Source of the DNA: Mariprofundus sp.
GTDB lineage: Bacteria > Pseudomonadota > Zetaproteobacteria > Mariprofundales > Mariprofundaceae
Assembly (NCBI GenBank): GCA_030951045.1
Contig: JAUZQJ010000101.1
Coordinates: forward strand, 1-35,036
Direction: 5' to 3'
DNA length: 35,036 nucleotides
In this document: in pieces, positions 25,309 through 32,109 of the stretch
Position numbering within the stretch: position 1 is the stretch's first letter
Layout of the letters: the number at the start of each line of letters is the position of its first letter
Made by a program: the position numbers and the translations under genes
The notes under the pieces: model-generated
What the model saw: only the letters and a program-made list of their open reading frames with translations
The model's database searches: none
Told to the model about the DNA's origin: nothing

Positions 25309-25437
25309 GTGCTTGCGCAAGAGAAGACGCCCTGGGGTGAGCTTTGCGTCCTCTATGGTAAATGCTTTTATTATTTTAATGCGAATACACTTACCACTAT
25401 CTTCTCAAGGGTGACGCATGATGTTTTATCTGCGTAG
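25309..25437 (+). CDS. Possible 42-residue leader peptide or small protein
   Basis: A GTG at 25309 is preceded by AAGGAGA at good spacing and opens 42 codons (VLAQEKTPWGELCVLYGK...THDVLSA). The frame ends at TAG 25437, ten bases before the ATG of the DUF420-like gene. The product is neither clearly secreted nor a clear membrane protein and matches nothing I know. It may be a genuine small protein, a translation-coupling leader, or chance. The strong ribosome site is the main argument. Confidence 0.3.
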   Translation: MLAQEKTPWGELCVLYGKCFYYFNANTLTTIFSRVTHDVLSA

Positions 25438-25446
25438 GGTTTGCAC

Positions 25447-25854
25447 ATGCCTATAACTGTAATACTCGTGTTATGTAGTTTTGTAGTGTTGTTTGCAGCG
25501 TGGTTCTGGCGCAAGCAACGCCGTTTTCATATTTCAGCCATGATCTCTCTGATGGTGTTTGATCTGTTTTTTCCGGTATATCTTTATTTGACGCATGATT
25601 GGAAGGAACGTTTGATTGATCACGGAGAGATATTTTCATTTCTCATCTGGAGTCATGTGATGATGGTGATGATTCTGTATGCGCTGTATGTATTACAGAT
25701 TATGGCTGGTCGTGCGATGCTTGCAAACGCGACTGGTGAGAAACATCATCACCATCGTACGGAGCACAAGAAACAATTTGTCGGTGTGGTAGTAGTGCGG
25801 TTCCTGGTGTTTGCATCCGGCTGGTTACTGTTTGTGCCGGGAGCTACTCAATAA
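25447..25854 (+). CDS. DUF420-like four-helix membrane protein
   Basis: The 135-residue protein has four predicted membrane helices (ITVILVLCSFVVLFAAWFW; ISAMISLMVFDLFFPVYLY; FLIWSHVMMVMILYALYVLQIMAG; FVGVVVVRFLVFASGWLLFV). Histidines occur at membrane boundaries (RFHIS, THDW, WSHVM) and in a HHHHRTEHKK loop. This layout resembles DUF420/YozB (CtaM) proteins, which support heme-copper oxidase maturation. The match is partial, so the family name is tentative. ATG 25447 is preferred to the track's TTG at 25441. It is divergent from an oxidase-subunit-like gene, which fits a heme/oxidase-related role. Confidence 0.6.
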   Translation: MPITVILVLCSFVVLFAAWFWRKQRRFHISAMISLMVFDLFFPVYLYLTHDWKERLIDHGEIFSFLIWSHVMMVMILYALYVLQIMAGRAMLANATGEKHHHHRTEHKKQFVGVVVVRFLVFASGWLLFVPGATQ

Positions 25855-25865
25855 AGGGAATAAGG

Positions 25866-26150
25866 ATGATTGAGATGGATTCGTCTGAAATGAAAAAAAC
25901 AGAAGTAAAAGAGACTGAAGCGCAACCGGGCAACAAGCCTGACCTCGGTGTTTGGAAGCGCATGATGCGTAATTATGCGCTTGCGATGATTGCAGGTATC
26001 GCTCTGTTGAGTTATCTCGTGCCAAACATGCCTGATAATGCATCAGATTTCATGCTTGGCACAATGATTGTTGGTGGTTTATTAGTATTTGCCGGAGCTT
26101 TTGGCGTTGTGGTATCCGTGTTCTTTTATTATTTAAATAAGAGCAAGTAA
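25866..26150 (+). CDS. Small two-helix membrane protein of unknown function
   Basis: The 94-residue protein has a charged, disordered N-terminus (SSEMKKTEVKETEAQPGNKPD). Two hydrophobic helices follow (NYALAMIAGIALLSYLVPNM; FMLGTMIVGGLLVFAGAFGVVVSVFFYYL), and the tail is short and basic. It lies 11 bases after the DUF420-like gene with an AAAGGGA ribosome site, so it is cotranscribed. I recognise no family. The size and topology would suit an accessory subunit of a membrane complex, but that is only inference. Confidence 0.65.
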   Translation: MIEMDSSEMKKTEVKETEAQPGNKPDLGVWKRMMRNYALAMIAGIALLSYLVPNMPDNASDFMLGTMIVGGLLVFAGAFGVVVSVFFYYLNKSK

Positions 26151-26192
26151 TATATTTCACTTTAAGTCTTTAGCGCATTAAGGCTGAGTTGA

Positions 26193-27632
26193 CTATTCAG
26201 GCGTTGCATTGACCTGTAAAATTACACCGGCAGGTAGAATTTCAATAGCTTGCAAATGCTGTGGCATGCTAACACCTATTTTTGATAAGGCTTCGTTCTC
26301 CGGTGCATTGGTGTCGAACATGAAATGTGTCACGCTGGCAGTTTTAGCGATAAAGGTATCTGCGTCCTGCAAAATGCGTTCTGGTGGTAAAGGCAGTACA
26401 TCACGTTTGGTGGCGAGCATGGTGCGCGCTGGCCATTGGCTGGCGATAAGGAACTCAACGTCGTGGTTGTTGGCGATATAAGCGGCTGAAGCAATCAAAT
26501 TATCGGTGTCTGATTTGAGTTTTAGTTGACTGATCTCGCGGTAGTGTTTGTCGGCTGATGTGCAGATGCTGGTGAAAACAACCACCAGTAAAATGATCAG
26601 CCCACGCTGGCCGATCATGTTCTGAACGCCCGTTCTGCGGTGGGCTGCGATGAACATCGGTAAACCAAGAAATAGAATGCATGTCAATGCTAACAGGGCC
26701 CATGAAGTGTCTGGTAGGAAGAGACCAATCAGGCAGGCAATGACCAGTGTTAAACTGAATAGCTCAAAATAACGGCGGTAGATATAGATGGCGATGACAA
26801 AACCGAGCAGGCTGGCAATGATCAGGCCAAAACCGGTAGGTGGTGTGCTTTGCAGAATCGGTGAGCCAGTTAGCACTGCACCAAGGCTGGCGAGGTGATC
26901 ACTACCTTTTTCCAGTCCACCCCAGCCCCAACGAACAAATACGAGTAAAGCTGTGGTGATGGCAAGACCGATAAACAGGTTGCGACGTTTATCGAGCATC
27001 TGGTCGTTTTGTGCTGATGTATTGTCATCGTTTGACAGGGCCTTTTTAGGCAACCAAAGCAATGTCAGGGCAATAGGAAGAGCCAGTCCCATCGGATGCA
27101 GACTGACGGCAAAAGCACTCATCAACAGCAACAGGAAATATGAAGCAGACATGGTGCGGATGGCTTTTTGAAAGTATTCGTTCATCCAATATGATGTTGC
27201 GAAACAAAACAGCAGGAATACTCCTGGTGAGAGGGAGTCTGTCTGCATGATTGTAATCGGTGAAATAAGCAACATGGCGGTTGCCATGGTGCCAACTTCA
27301 GAGCTGTCATTGGCTTCTGACCAGCGGTAGAGCATCAATGCAGTACCCAATAGCATGAACAGGGTAAATACCTTGGCGGCGGCCAGACTGCCGGCCCAGT
27401 GGAGATCAAGGAACATAAACATGATGGCGCGCAGGTCAGGAAAACCAAACAATGGCGTGGCATTGGCAACATGATCAATAATTGACCAGTTGATGAGAAG
27501 AGCGCGTGCAGCCCCTTCTTCGATGCCGTAGGCATCATAACGAAATAGCGCCATGTATATAAAAGCCAAGACGCATAGTGCAAGCAGACCGAAATGGCGG
27601 GGTTCGATATGTTGAGTGATTTTGGACAGCAT
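26193..27632 (-). CDS. Polytopic membrane protein with GT-C glycosyltransferase-like layout
   Basis: The 479 residues contain about ten to twelve membrane helices and a soluble C-terminal region of about 110 residues (LKLKSDTDNLIASAAYIAN...). The first periplasmic loop has acidic residues (FRYDAYGIEEGAARALLINWS), as in ArnT/PMT-type GT-C enzymes where such residues bind the metal or donor. SLHPMGLALPIALTLLWLPKK and MQTDSLSPGVFLLFCFATSYW fit later helices. These are layout similarities only, with no diagnostic motif. It is divergent in orientation from the preceding small membrane genes. A lipid-linked sugar transferase is plausible but unproven. Confidence 0.55.
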   Translation of the reverse strand: MLSKITQHIEPRHFGLLALCVLAFIYMALFRYDAYGIEEGAARALLINWSIIDHVANATPLFGFPDLRAIMFMFLDLHWAGSLAAAKVFTLFMLLGTALMLYRWSEANDSSEVGTMATAMLLISPITIMQTDSLSPGVFLLFCFATSYWMNEYFQKAIRTMSASYFLLLLMSAFAVSLHPMGLALPIALTLLWLPKKALSNDDNTSAQNDQMLDKRRNLFIGLAITTALLVFVRWGWGGLEKGSDHLASLGAVLTGSPILQSTPPTGFGLIIASLLGFVIAIYIYRRYFELFSLTLVIACLIGLFLPDTSWALLALTCILFLGLPMFIAAHRRTGVQNMIGQRGLIILLVVVFTSICTSADKHYREISQLKLKSDTDNLIASAAYIANNHDVEFLIASQWPARTMLATKRDVLPLPPERILQDADTFIAKTASVTHFMFDTNAPENEALSKIGVSMPQHLQAIEILPAGVILQVNATPE

Positions 27633-27775
27633 AATATTCTCTCTATAAACGGTGGATGTCTTTTTTCAAACACGGCACGCTAAACATTCACCCTTAAGGG
27701 GCAAGCTGAATGTCGTTTGGTTTAAATGTTAGTGCATCAACAGTGCTGAAAGCATGTGTCCGAAAGAAATCGTTT

Positions 27776-28243
27776 TTAGCCGCGTGAAGGGAGGGGGATC
27801 GGGACAAGGTGTTCAGAAAGGGAATGGGCAGGAAGGGTCTCTTCTGAGACTAGTATGTCTGCGAGTGTGTAATTGTTGAGTACACCGATAAAACTGCGTT
27901 TGGCCTCAAAGAAAACACCTTTTAATTTGCACTGGGTTGAGATTGGACAGGTGTTGATTTTATTGTCAAAGCATTCCAGTAGATTCATGTGTGGTTCAAT
28001 GCGTTGAACAACGGCTGAAAGATTAATCTGATCGGGTTCCATGGCCAGAACCATGCCACCTGACTTACCTCTCGTGGTTTTGATGTAGCCTAGCTGCGCT
28101 AAATTATGTACCACTTTGACCAGGTGATTACGAGATATGCCAAAATGATCTGTGATTTGACTAATTGTAGCCCGCTTGCCGGGATGAGCGCCTAAGTATA
28201 TTAATACACGTAAGGAGTAATCTGTATATCGTGTCAAATGCAT
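27776..28243 (-). CDS. nsrR: NsrR-type Rrf2-family [Fe-S] transcriptional regulator
   Basis: NsrR senses nitric oxide through an iron-sulfur cluster and represses NO-detoxification genes. The 155-residue product opens MHLTRYTDYSLRVLIYLG with a winged helix (ISQITDHFGISRNHLVKVVHNLAQLGYIKTTRGKSGG). The three ligand cysteines appear in LLECFDNKINTCPISTQCKLKG, followed by SFIGVLNNYTLADIL, a typical NsrR ending. The track starts at 28354, adding 37 residues after a GGAGA ribosome site. I use 28243 because the family begins at MxLTxxTDY. It is divergent from the hemoglobin gene, as expected for a local repressor. IscR and RirA are less likely because of the cysteine spacing and NYTLADIL ending. Confidence 0.85.
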   Translation of the reverse strand: MHLTRYTDYSLRVLIYLGAHPGKRATISQITDHFGISRNHLVKVVHNLAQLGYIKTTRGKSGGMVLAMEPDQINLSAVVQRIEPHMNLLECFDNKINTCPISTQCKLKGVFFEAKRSFIGVLNNYTLADILVSEETLPAHSLSEHLVPIPLPSRG

Positions 28244-28281
28244 GAGGCTAGTATAGATGGCTATTGGTGATATGCAATTAA

Positions 28282-28340
28282 TATAATATATTCTATTGGC
28301 ATCTTTTAATTTTTTAAAATACATTCTGTTGACATCTTTT
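28282..28340. promoter_or_regulatory. Tandem 26-bp direct repeat (33-bp period), candidate NsrR operator
   Basis: Two copies (28282-28307 and 28315-28340) share 22 of 26 bases and read TA[T/A]AATA[T/C]ATTCT[A/G]TTG[G/A]CATCTTTT. The 33-bp period puts both on the same DNA face, about three helical turns apart. On the minus strand the sequence around ATGTATTTTAAAAAATT resembles the AT-rich NsrR operator described for Bacillus. It lies between nsrR and the hemoglobin gene. Binding is inferred; the repeat itself is directly visible. Confidence 0.5.
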
Positions 28341-28455
28341 GTAACCGTCATCATATTTCTCCAACATCAGGTGTGTTCTTTACCACAGGGCAGGGGTTGA
28401 GAGCTTTTTACGAATCATCTGAGTGCATAGAAGAATATATATACCGGAGGATTTT

Positions 28456-28821
28456 ATGAGTTTATATGATGAGTTAGGCGGTGAGGCATCCATTGATGCA
28501 GCGGTTGGTATTTTTTACCGTAGAGTATTGGGCGATGCATATATCAAACGTTTTTTTGAAGGCATCGATATGGAAAAACAGGCAGCTAAGCAGAAAGCCT
28601 TTTTGACCATGGTCTTTGGTGGCCCTAATAATTATACCGGCATGGATATGCGTGTAGGTCATAAACACCTGGTGGAAAAAATGGGCTTGAACGATACTCA
28701 TTTTGAACATGTATTGGCGCATCTGCGTTCGACGTTGGCAGAGCTGGGTGTTGGTGAAGCTAAAGTTGCAGAAATCATTGCGATTGCAGATAGCGTCCGC
28801 GATGATGTGCTTAATCGATAA
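28456..28821 (+). CDS. Group I truncated hemoglobin (trHbN-like)
   Basis: Truncated hemoglobins of group I bind O2 and NO and can dioxygenate NO to nitrate. The 121-residue product starts MSLYDELGGEASIDAAV. It has the B10 tyrosine (FYRRVLGD, Tyr21), the glycine motif FGGPNNYTG, and the proximal His in MRVGHKHLV (about His69). The start at 28456 has a strong GGAGG ribosome site (28446-28450); the track's 28423 adds 11 residues without similarity. It is followed 26 bases later by a reductase gene, so the pair can form a split flavohemoglobin. Control by the adjacent NsrR-type repressor is likely. Confidence 0.93.
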   Translation: MSLYDELGGEASIDAAVGIFYRRVLGDAYIKRFFEGIDMEKQAAKQKAFLTMVFGGPNNYTGMDMRVGHKHLVEKMGLNDTHFEHVLAHLRSTLAELGVGEAKVAEIIAIADSVRDDVLNR

Positions 28822-28847
28822 ATAATAGTGAATAAAGAGAGTATGCC

Positions 28848-29807
28848 ATGCCGATGATTACGTTTGATGGTCATGATTATGACTGTCATCAAGGTGAAAC
28901 GATTCTTGAGGGTTTAACCCGGCATGGTGTACTTCTCCCTTCTGCATGTGGGCAGGGTGTGTGTCAGACATGCATAAGCAAAGCAGTCAAAGGGAAGCCA
29001 CCTGTTGAATCTCAAAAAGGTTTGAAAGATACATTGGCTGCACAAGGTTATTTCCTAACATGTATCTGCAAACCCGAAGAAGATATGGAGCTAGCTGTTG
29101 CGGATGTGTCAAAAGGTTGGCTTAAGGCTGCCGTGATTGAAAAGCAGATGTTGAATGAATCTGTCATGCGTTTGCGCCTTCAAAGTGAAGAAACGTTAGA
29201 TTATTTTGCTGGTCAGTTTATTAATTTGAAACATCCTGAAACAGAGTTGGTGCGTAGTTATTCATTGGCAAGCTTACCTGATGATGGGGTGTTGGAGTTA
29301 CATGTTAAGCGTGTACCTAATGGCCAGATGAGCGGATATTTGCATGATGACGCGCAGATTGGTGGTCGCTTTACGATAGACGGGCCTGTCGGCGATTGTT
29401 TTTATACGGATAAAGATTTAGACCAGTCTCTACTGATGGTGGGGGTTGGCACAGGGCTTGCTCCATTATACGGTATTGTGCGTGATGCACTGCAACATGG
29501 TCATCGTGGTGAAATTCATCTGTTTCATGCAAGCCTGGCAGAATCAGGACTGTATTATACTGATGAGTTAAATGCGCTGGCACAACAGCATGAAAACGTG
29601 CATTATATCCCTTGCGTATTGCATGGCGAAGTGCCTGAGGGAGGCATGAAGGGCGATATTCAACAGCTTGTTCAGACCGCTGTTCCACAATTAACCGGTT
29701 GGCGGATTTATGTGTGTGGTGATCCTGAAATTGTGAATGGATTGAAGCAGACGTGTTTTATGGCAGGTGCATCCATGGCAGATATTTATACTGATCCATT
29801 TGTGTGA
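28848..29807 (+). CDS. 2Fe-2S ferredoxin / FAD-NAD(P)H oxidoreductase (hemoglobin reductase candidate)
   Basis: The 319 residues divide into a plant-type 2Fe-2S domain, an FAD domain and an NAD-binding domain. The first (1-85) has cysteines C34, C39, C42 in SACGQGVCQTC and C72 in LTCIC. The FAD domain has RSYSLASLPDD, and the NAD domain has MVGVGTGLAPLYG and VCGDPEIV. The fold matches electron-transfer components of oxygenases (BenC-, MMO reductase- and CDP-glucoseen reductase-type). Its position after the hemoglobin gene suggests that it re-reduces the ferric heme after NO dioxygenation. It contains no globin domain, unlike Hmp. It starts 26 bases downstream and is probably cotranscribed. 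Confidence 0.92.
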   Translation: MPMITFDGHDYDCHQGETILEGLTRHGVLLPSACGQGVCQTCISKAVKGKPPVESQKGLKDTLAAQGYFLTCICKPEEDMELAVADVSKGWLKAAVIEKQMLNESVMRLRLQSEETLDYFAGQFINLKHPETELVRSYSLASLPDDGVLELHVKRVPNGQMSGYLHDDAQIGGRFTIDGPVGDCFYTDKDLDQSLLMVGVGTGLAPLYGIVRDALQHGHRGEIHLFHASLAESGLYYTDELNALAQQHENVHYIPCVLHGEVPEGGMKGDIQQLVQTAVPQLTGWRIYVCGDPEIVNGLKQTCFMAGASMADIYTDPFV

Positions 29808-29860
29808 TCTGCATAACGTTGCGTGTTTATACGCAGTATGAAAAAAGAGGAGGATAGATA

Positions 29861-30916
29861 ATGAGGGTATTAAGGTTAATGGTAGCAATGTCACTGGCGA
29901 TCGGCGGGCTGTTTACAGCGATGACGACGGCAGAGGCTGCAACACGTGAAATGAATATGACGATTGACGAAGTGTCACTGGCAGTAGCTCCGGATTTGAA
30001 CTACAAAGTATTTGCATTTAACAGTCAGGTACCTGGTCCACTGATTCACGCGCAAGAGGGTGATGATCTGGTTGTTCATGTCACCAATAATACGACGCTA
30101 TCCCATACCATTCATTGGCATGGATTCCATCAGAAGGGTTCATGGCGGATGGATGGTGTTCCCGGCATCACGCAGGAACCTATTAAACCAGGTACCACAT
30201 TTACCTATAAGATGAAGGCGGATCGCCCAGGCACGCTCTGGTACCACTGCCATGTAAATGTGAATGAACATGTTGGTATTCGTGGTATGTGGGGCCCGAT
30301 TGTTATTGATCCGAAGCATCCAACAGCCTTGGAAAAGACAGTGACCAAAGAAGTGTTGATGATGATGTCTACATGGGAATCAGCCAATGCTGATAAATAT
30401 GGTACAGGTTCAACGCCATATGATGTGGAAGATTACTTTTCTGTAAACGGTCGTTCATTCCCTTATACGCAACCGATTCGCATGAAGACTGGTGATGTGG
30501 TGCGTGTGCGTCTGTTTGGTGCAGGTGGTGCCATTCACTCCATGCATGTACATGGTCATGACTGGACTGTAACCCATAAAGATGGTTTGCCTTTGGCTGC
30601 ACCATATAAATCAGAGACCATTATGTTTGGCCCGGGTGAACGTTATGATGCAATCTATACCGCTGATCATAAGCAGGGCCGTTTCATTTTCCACGATCAT
30701 GTTGATAAACATGTAACTGCGCGTGGTAAATTCCCTGGTGGCCCGATTACAGTACAGGAGTACGAAGGTACACCGATGGATGACTGGTATGTATGGAAAG
30801 ATATCAAATATGATCCTGATTTCTTCTATCAGGAATCTATGAAAAAAGGTTATGGACTCTTTGAGCAAACAGGACATAAGGGTACTGCTATTAAAACAAG
30901 ACGCAGAGGACACTAA
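29861..30916 (+). CDS. Two-domain multicopper oxidase (type C, BCO/NcgA-like)
   Basis: This is a periplasmic cupredoxin oxidase with a signal peptide (MRVLRLMVAM...AEA, then ATREM). The 351 residues hold two cupredoxin domains. Domain 1 has SHTIHWHG (His82 likely type 1; His85/His87 trinuclear) and WYHCHVNVNEHVGIRGMWG (His129, Cys130, His131, His137, Met143), giving a type-1 copper site plus trinuclear ligands. Domain 2 has HSMHVHGHDW and FHDHVDKH, completing the trinuclear set but with Asp where a Cys would make type-1 copper. That pattern is type C, as in the Nitrosomonas NcgA/BCO enzyme, and distinguishes it from NirK. The start at 29861 has an AGAGGAGG ribosome site. The substrate is unknown. 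Confidence 0.9.
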   Translation: MRVLRLMVAMSLAIGGLFTAMTTAEAATREMNMTIDEVSLAVAPDLNYKVFAFNSQVPGPLIHAQEGDDLVVHVTNNTTLSHTIHWHGFHQKGSWRMDGVPGITQEPIKPGTTFTYKMKADRPGTLWYHCHVNVNEHVGIRGMWGPIVIDPKHPTALEKTVTKEVLMMMSTWESANADKYGTGSTPYDVEDYFSVNGRSFPYTQPIRMKTGDVVRVRLFGAGGAIHSMHVHGHDWTVTHKDGLPLAAPYKSETIMFGPGERYDAIYTADHKQGRFIFHDHVDKHVTARGKFPGGPITVQEYEGTPMDDWYVWKDIKYDPDFFYQESMKKGYGLFEQTGHKGTAIKTRRRGH

Positions 30917-30918
30917 AG

Positions 30919-32001
30919 ATGAAATATCTGACTCGCACTTTATCAGTTGCTTGCACAGCCTTTGCATTGCTGTTTTGCACATCAGCATTTGCAGACAGTG
31001 CAGCGGGCTTGAAAGTGATAAAAAAAATGGAATGTGCGTCTTGTCATAATATGACTGGCAAACCAGGGCCTGAAACTGCAGGGCTCTGGCGTAAAGGACC
31101 TGCGCTCTATTATGCCGGCAATAAATACAATGAAAGCTGGTTGAAAGAGTGGTTGCAACATCCAACACAAATTCGACCTTCCGGCATGTTTTATCTGGAT
31201 CATGTTGAATCAGGTAAAAAGAGGGATATGATACGTACTACATCCTTCCCTGAGCACGTGAGCTTACCTGCCATGGAGGCGGAAAGTGTAGCTGCGGTCT
31301 TGTTGGCCAAGAGAACAAAAACTGCATTGATTAGAGCTGAAAAGCTTGATCCATCCATCAATGCAGGGTCCGCAGGCGAAGTGCTGTTTGATAAAGGTAA
31401 TGGCTGTATGGCTTGTCACCGTATCGCACCTGATTACGGAGGCTTGTCTGGTCCTGAGCTATACTCAGCTGGTAAGCGTTTAAAATCGGAATATATGTTA
31501 AGTTTTGTCCGTGATCCAAACAGATGGAACCACAAAACATATATGCCTCGACGTGATCTTTCTGAAGAAAACTTACAGAAACTGGTTAACTATATTGATT
31601 CTCTTGCAGGTGTTGTTGTACCAAAGGTAAATGAAAATACCGAAGAATCAGTGGCTGATCAGGAACCTGCTGGAGAGATGCCAGTATTCAAAACAGATGA
31701 TGTGAATGAATCGGCTGCTAAAAACTACCGTCATTATTGCATGCAGTGTCATGGTATTTCCGGACATGGAAGTGGTATTAACTCTCGTGATATGGCTGTA
31801 CCTGCCCGTAACCATAGTAATGGTAAATATATGCAGGCCAGGTCAGATGCTGATCTGTTCAAGGTAATTAAAGAGGGCGGTGTATCGATCAATAAATCAG
31901 CTTTGATGCCACCTTGGAAATCACTTCTGACAGACGCTGAGATTCATGATCTTGTGAAACATGTACGCAAATTATGTCACTGTGAATTTGAGCCTAAATA
32001 A
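30919..32001 (+). CDS. Periplasmic triheme cytochrome c
   Basis: The 360-residue product has a signal peptide (MKYLTRTLSVACTAFALLFCTSAFA) and three CxxCH sites: CASCH near residue 40, CMACH near 160 and CMQCH near 275. Each lies in a cytochrome c fold, with candidate distal Met ligands in PSGMFYL, TYMPRRD and ALMPPW. It starts 2 bases after the oxidase gene (stop TAA 30914-30916), so it is cotranslated and probably an electron partner of that oxidase. In Nitrosomonas the ncgB and ncgC genes encode two small cytochromes beside ncgA, so a fusion of comparable parts is conceivable. The redox partner here is inferred. Confidence 0.9.
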   Translation: MKYLTRTLSVACTAFALLFCTSAFADSAAGLKVIKKMECASCHNMTGKPGPETAGLWRKGPALYYAGNKYNESWLKEWLQHPTQIRPSGMFYLDHVESGKKRDMIRTTSFPEHVSLPAMEAESVAAVLLAKRTKTALIRAEKLDPSINAGSAGEVLFDKGNGCMACHRIAPDYGGLSGPELYSAGKRLKSEYMLSFVRDPNRWNHKTYMPRRDLSEENLQKLVNYIDSLAGVVVPKVNENTEESVADQEPAGEMPVFKTDDVNESAAKNYRHYCMQCHGISGHGSGINSRDMAVPARNHSNGKYMQARSDADLFKVIKEGGVSINKSALMPPWKSLLTDAEIHDLVKHVRKLCHCEFEPK

Positions 32002-32030
32002 GGGCTGAGAATTCGCACATTATGTATAAA

Positions 32031-32050
32031 AGGAGGGGGAAACCCCTCCT
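32031..32050 (+). terminator. GC-rich hairpin between the cytochrome gene and the DUF1439-like gene
   Basis: AGGAGGGG (32031-32038) pairs perfectly with CCCCTCCT (32043-32050) around a GAAA loop, with GTAT/ATAC extending outward across short bulges. It lacks a T-run, so it could be a 3'-end stability or processing element as well as a terminator. The GAAA tetraloop fits a stable RNA hairpin. Confidence 0.5.
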
Positions 32051-32109
32051 GATACGTTCAGAGAGAGCAAGTCTGTATCTGTTTCAAACAATGGTATTAG
32101 GAGAGAAAT

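Larger units (their letters stand above)
25054..25446. other. Divergent intergenic region with hairpin and possible leader ORF
   Basis: This stretch of about 390 bases must contain promoters for the oxidase-like operon (minus) and the DUF420-like operon (plus). It includes a palindrome-containing hairpin at 25258-25288, the perfect palindrome CTTGCGCAAG near 25313-25322, a GACGC...GCGTC stem around 25326-25352, and a 42-codon GTG-start ORF. I recognise no known riboswitch or FNR/NsrR consensus with confidence. Confidence 0.4.

Noticed and set aside
29861-30916. Copper nitrite reductase NirK
   Set aside because: Both domains retain HxH pairs (HWHG, HCH, HVHGH, HDH) for a trinuclear copper centre. 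NirK has a single type-2 copper site, so a two-domain oxidase fits better.
30611-31168. 185-residue minus-strand ORF across the oxidase/cytochrome junction
   Set aside because: It is antisense to two strongly supported genes, with no ribosome site and an irregular composition. It is a shadow frame.
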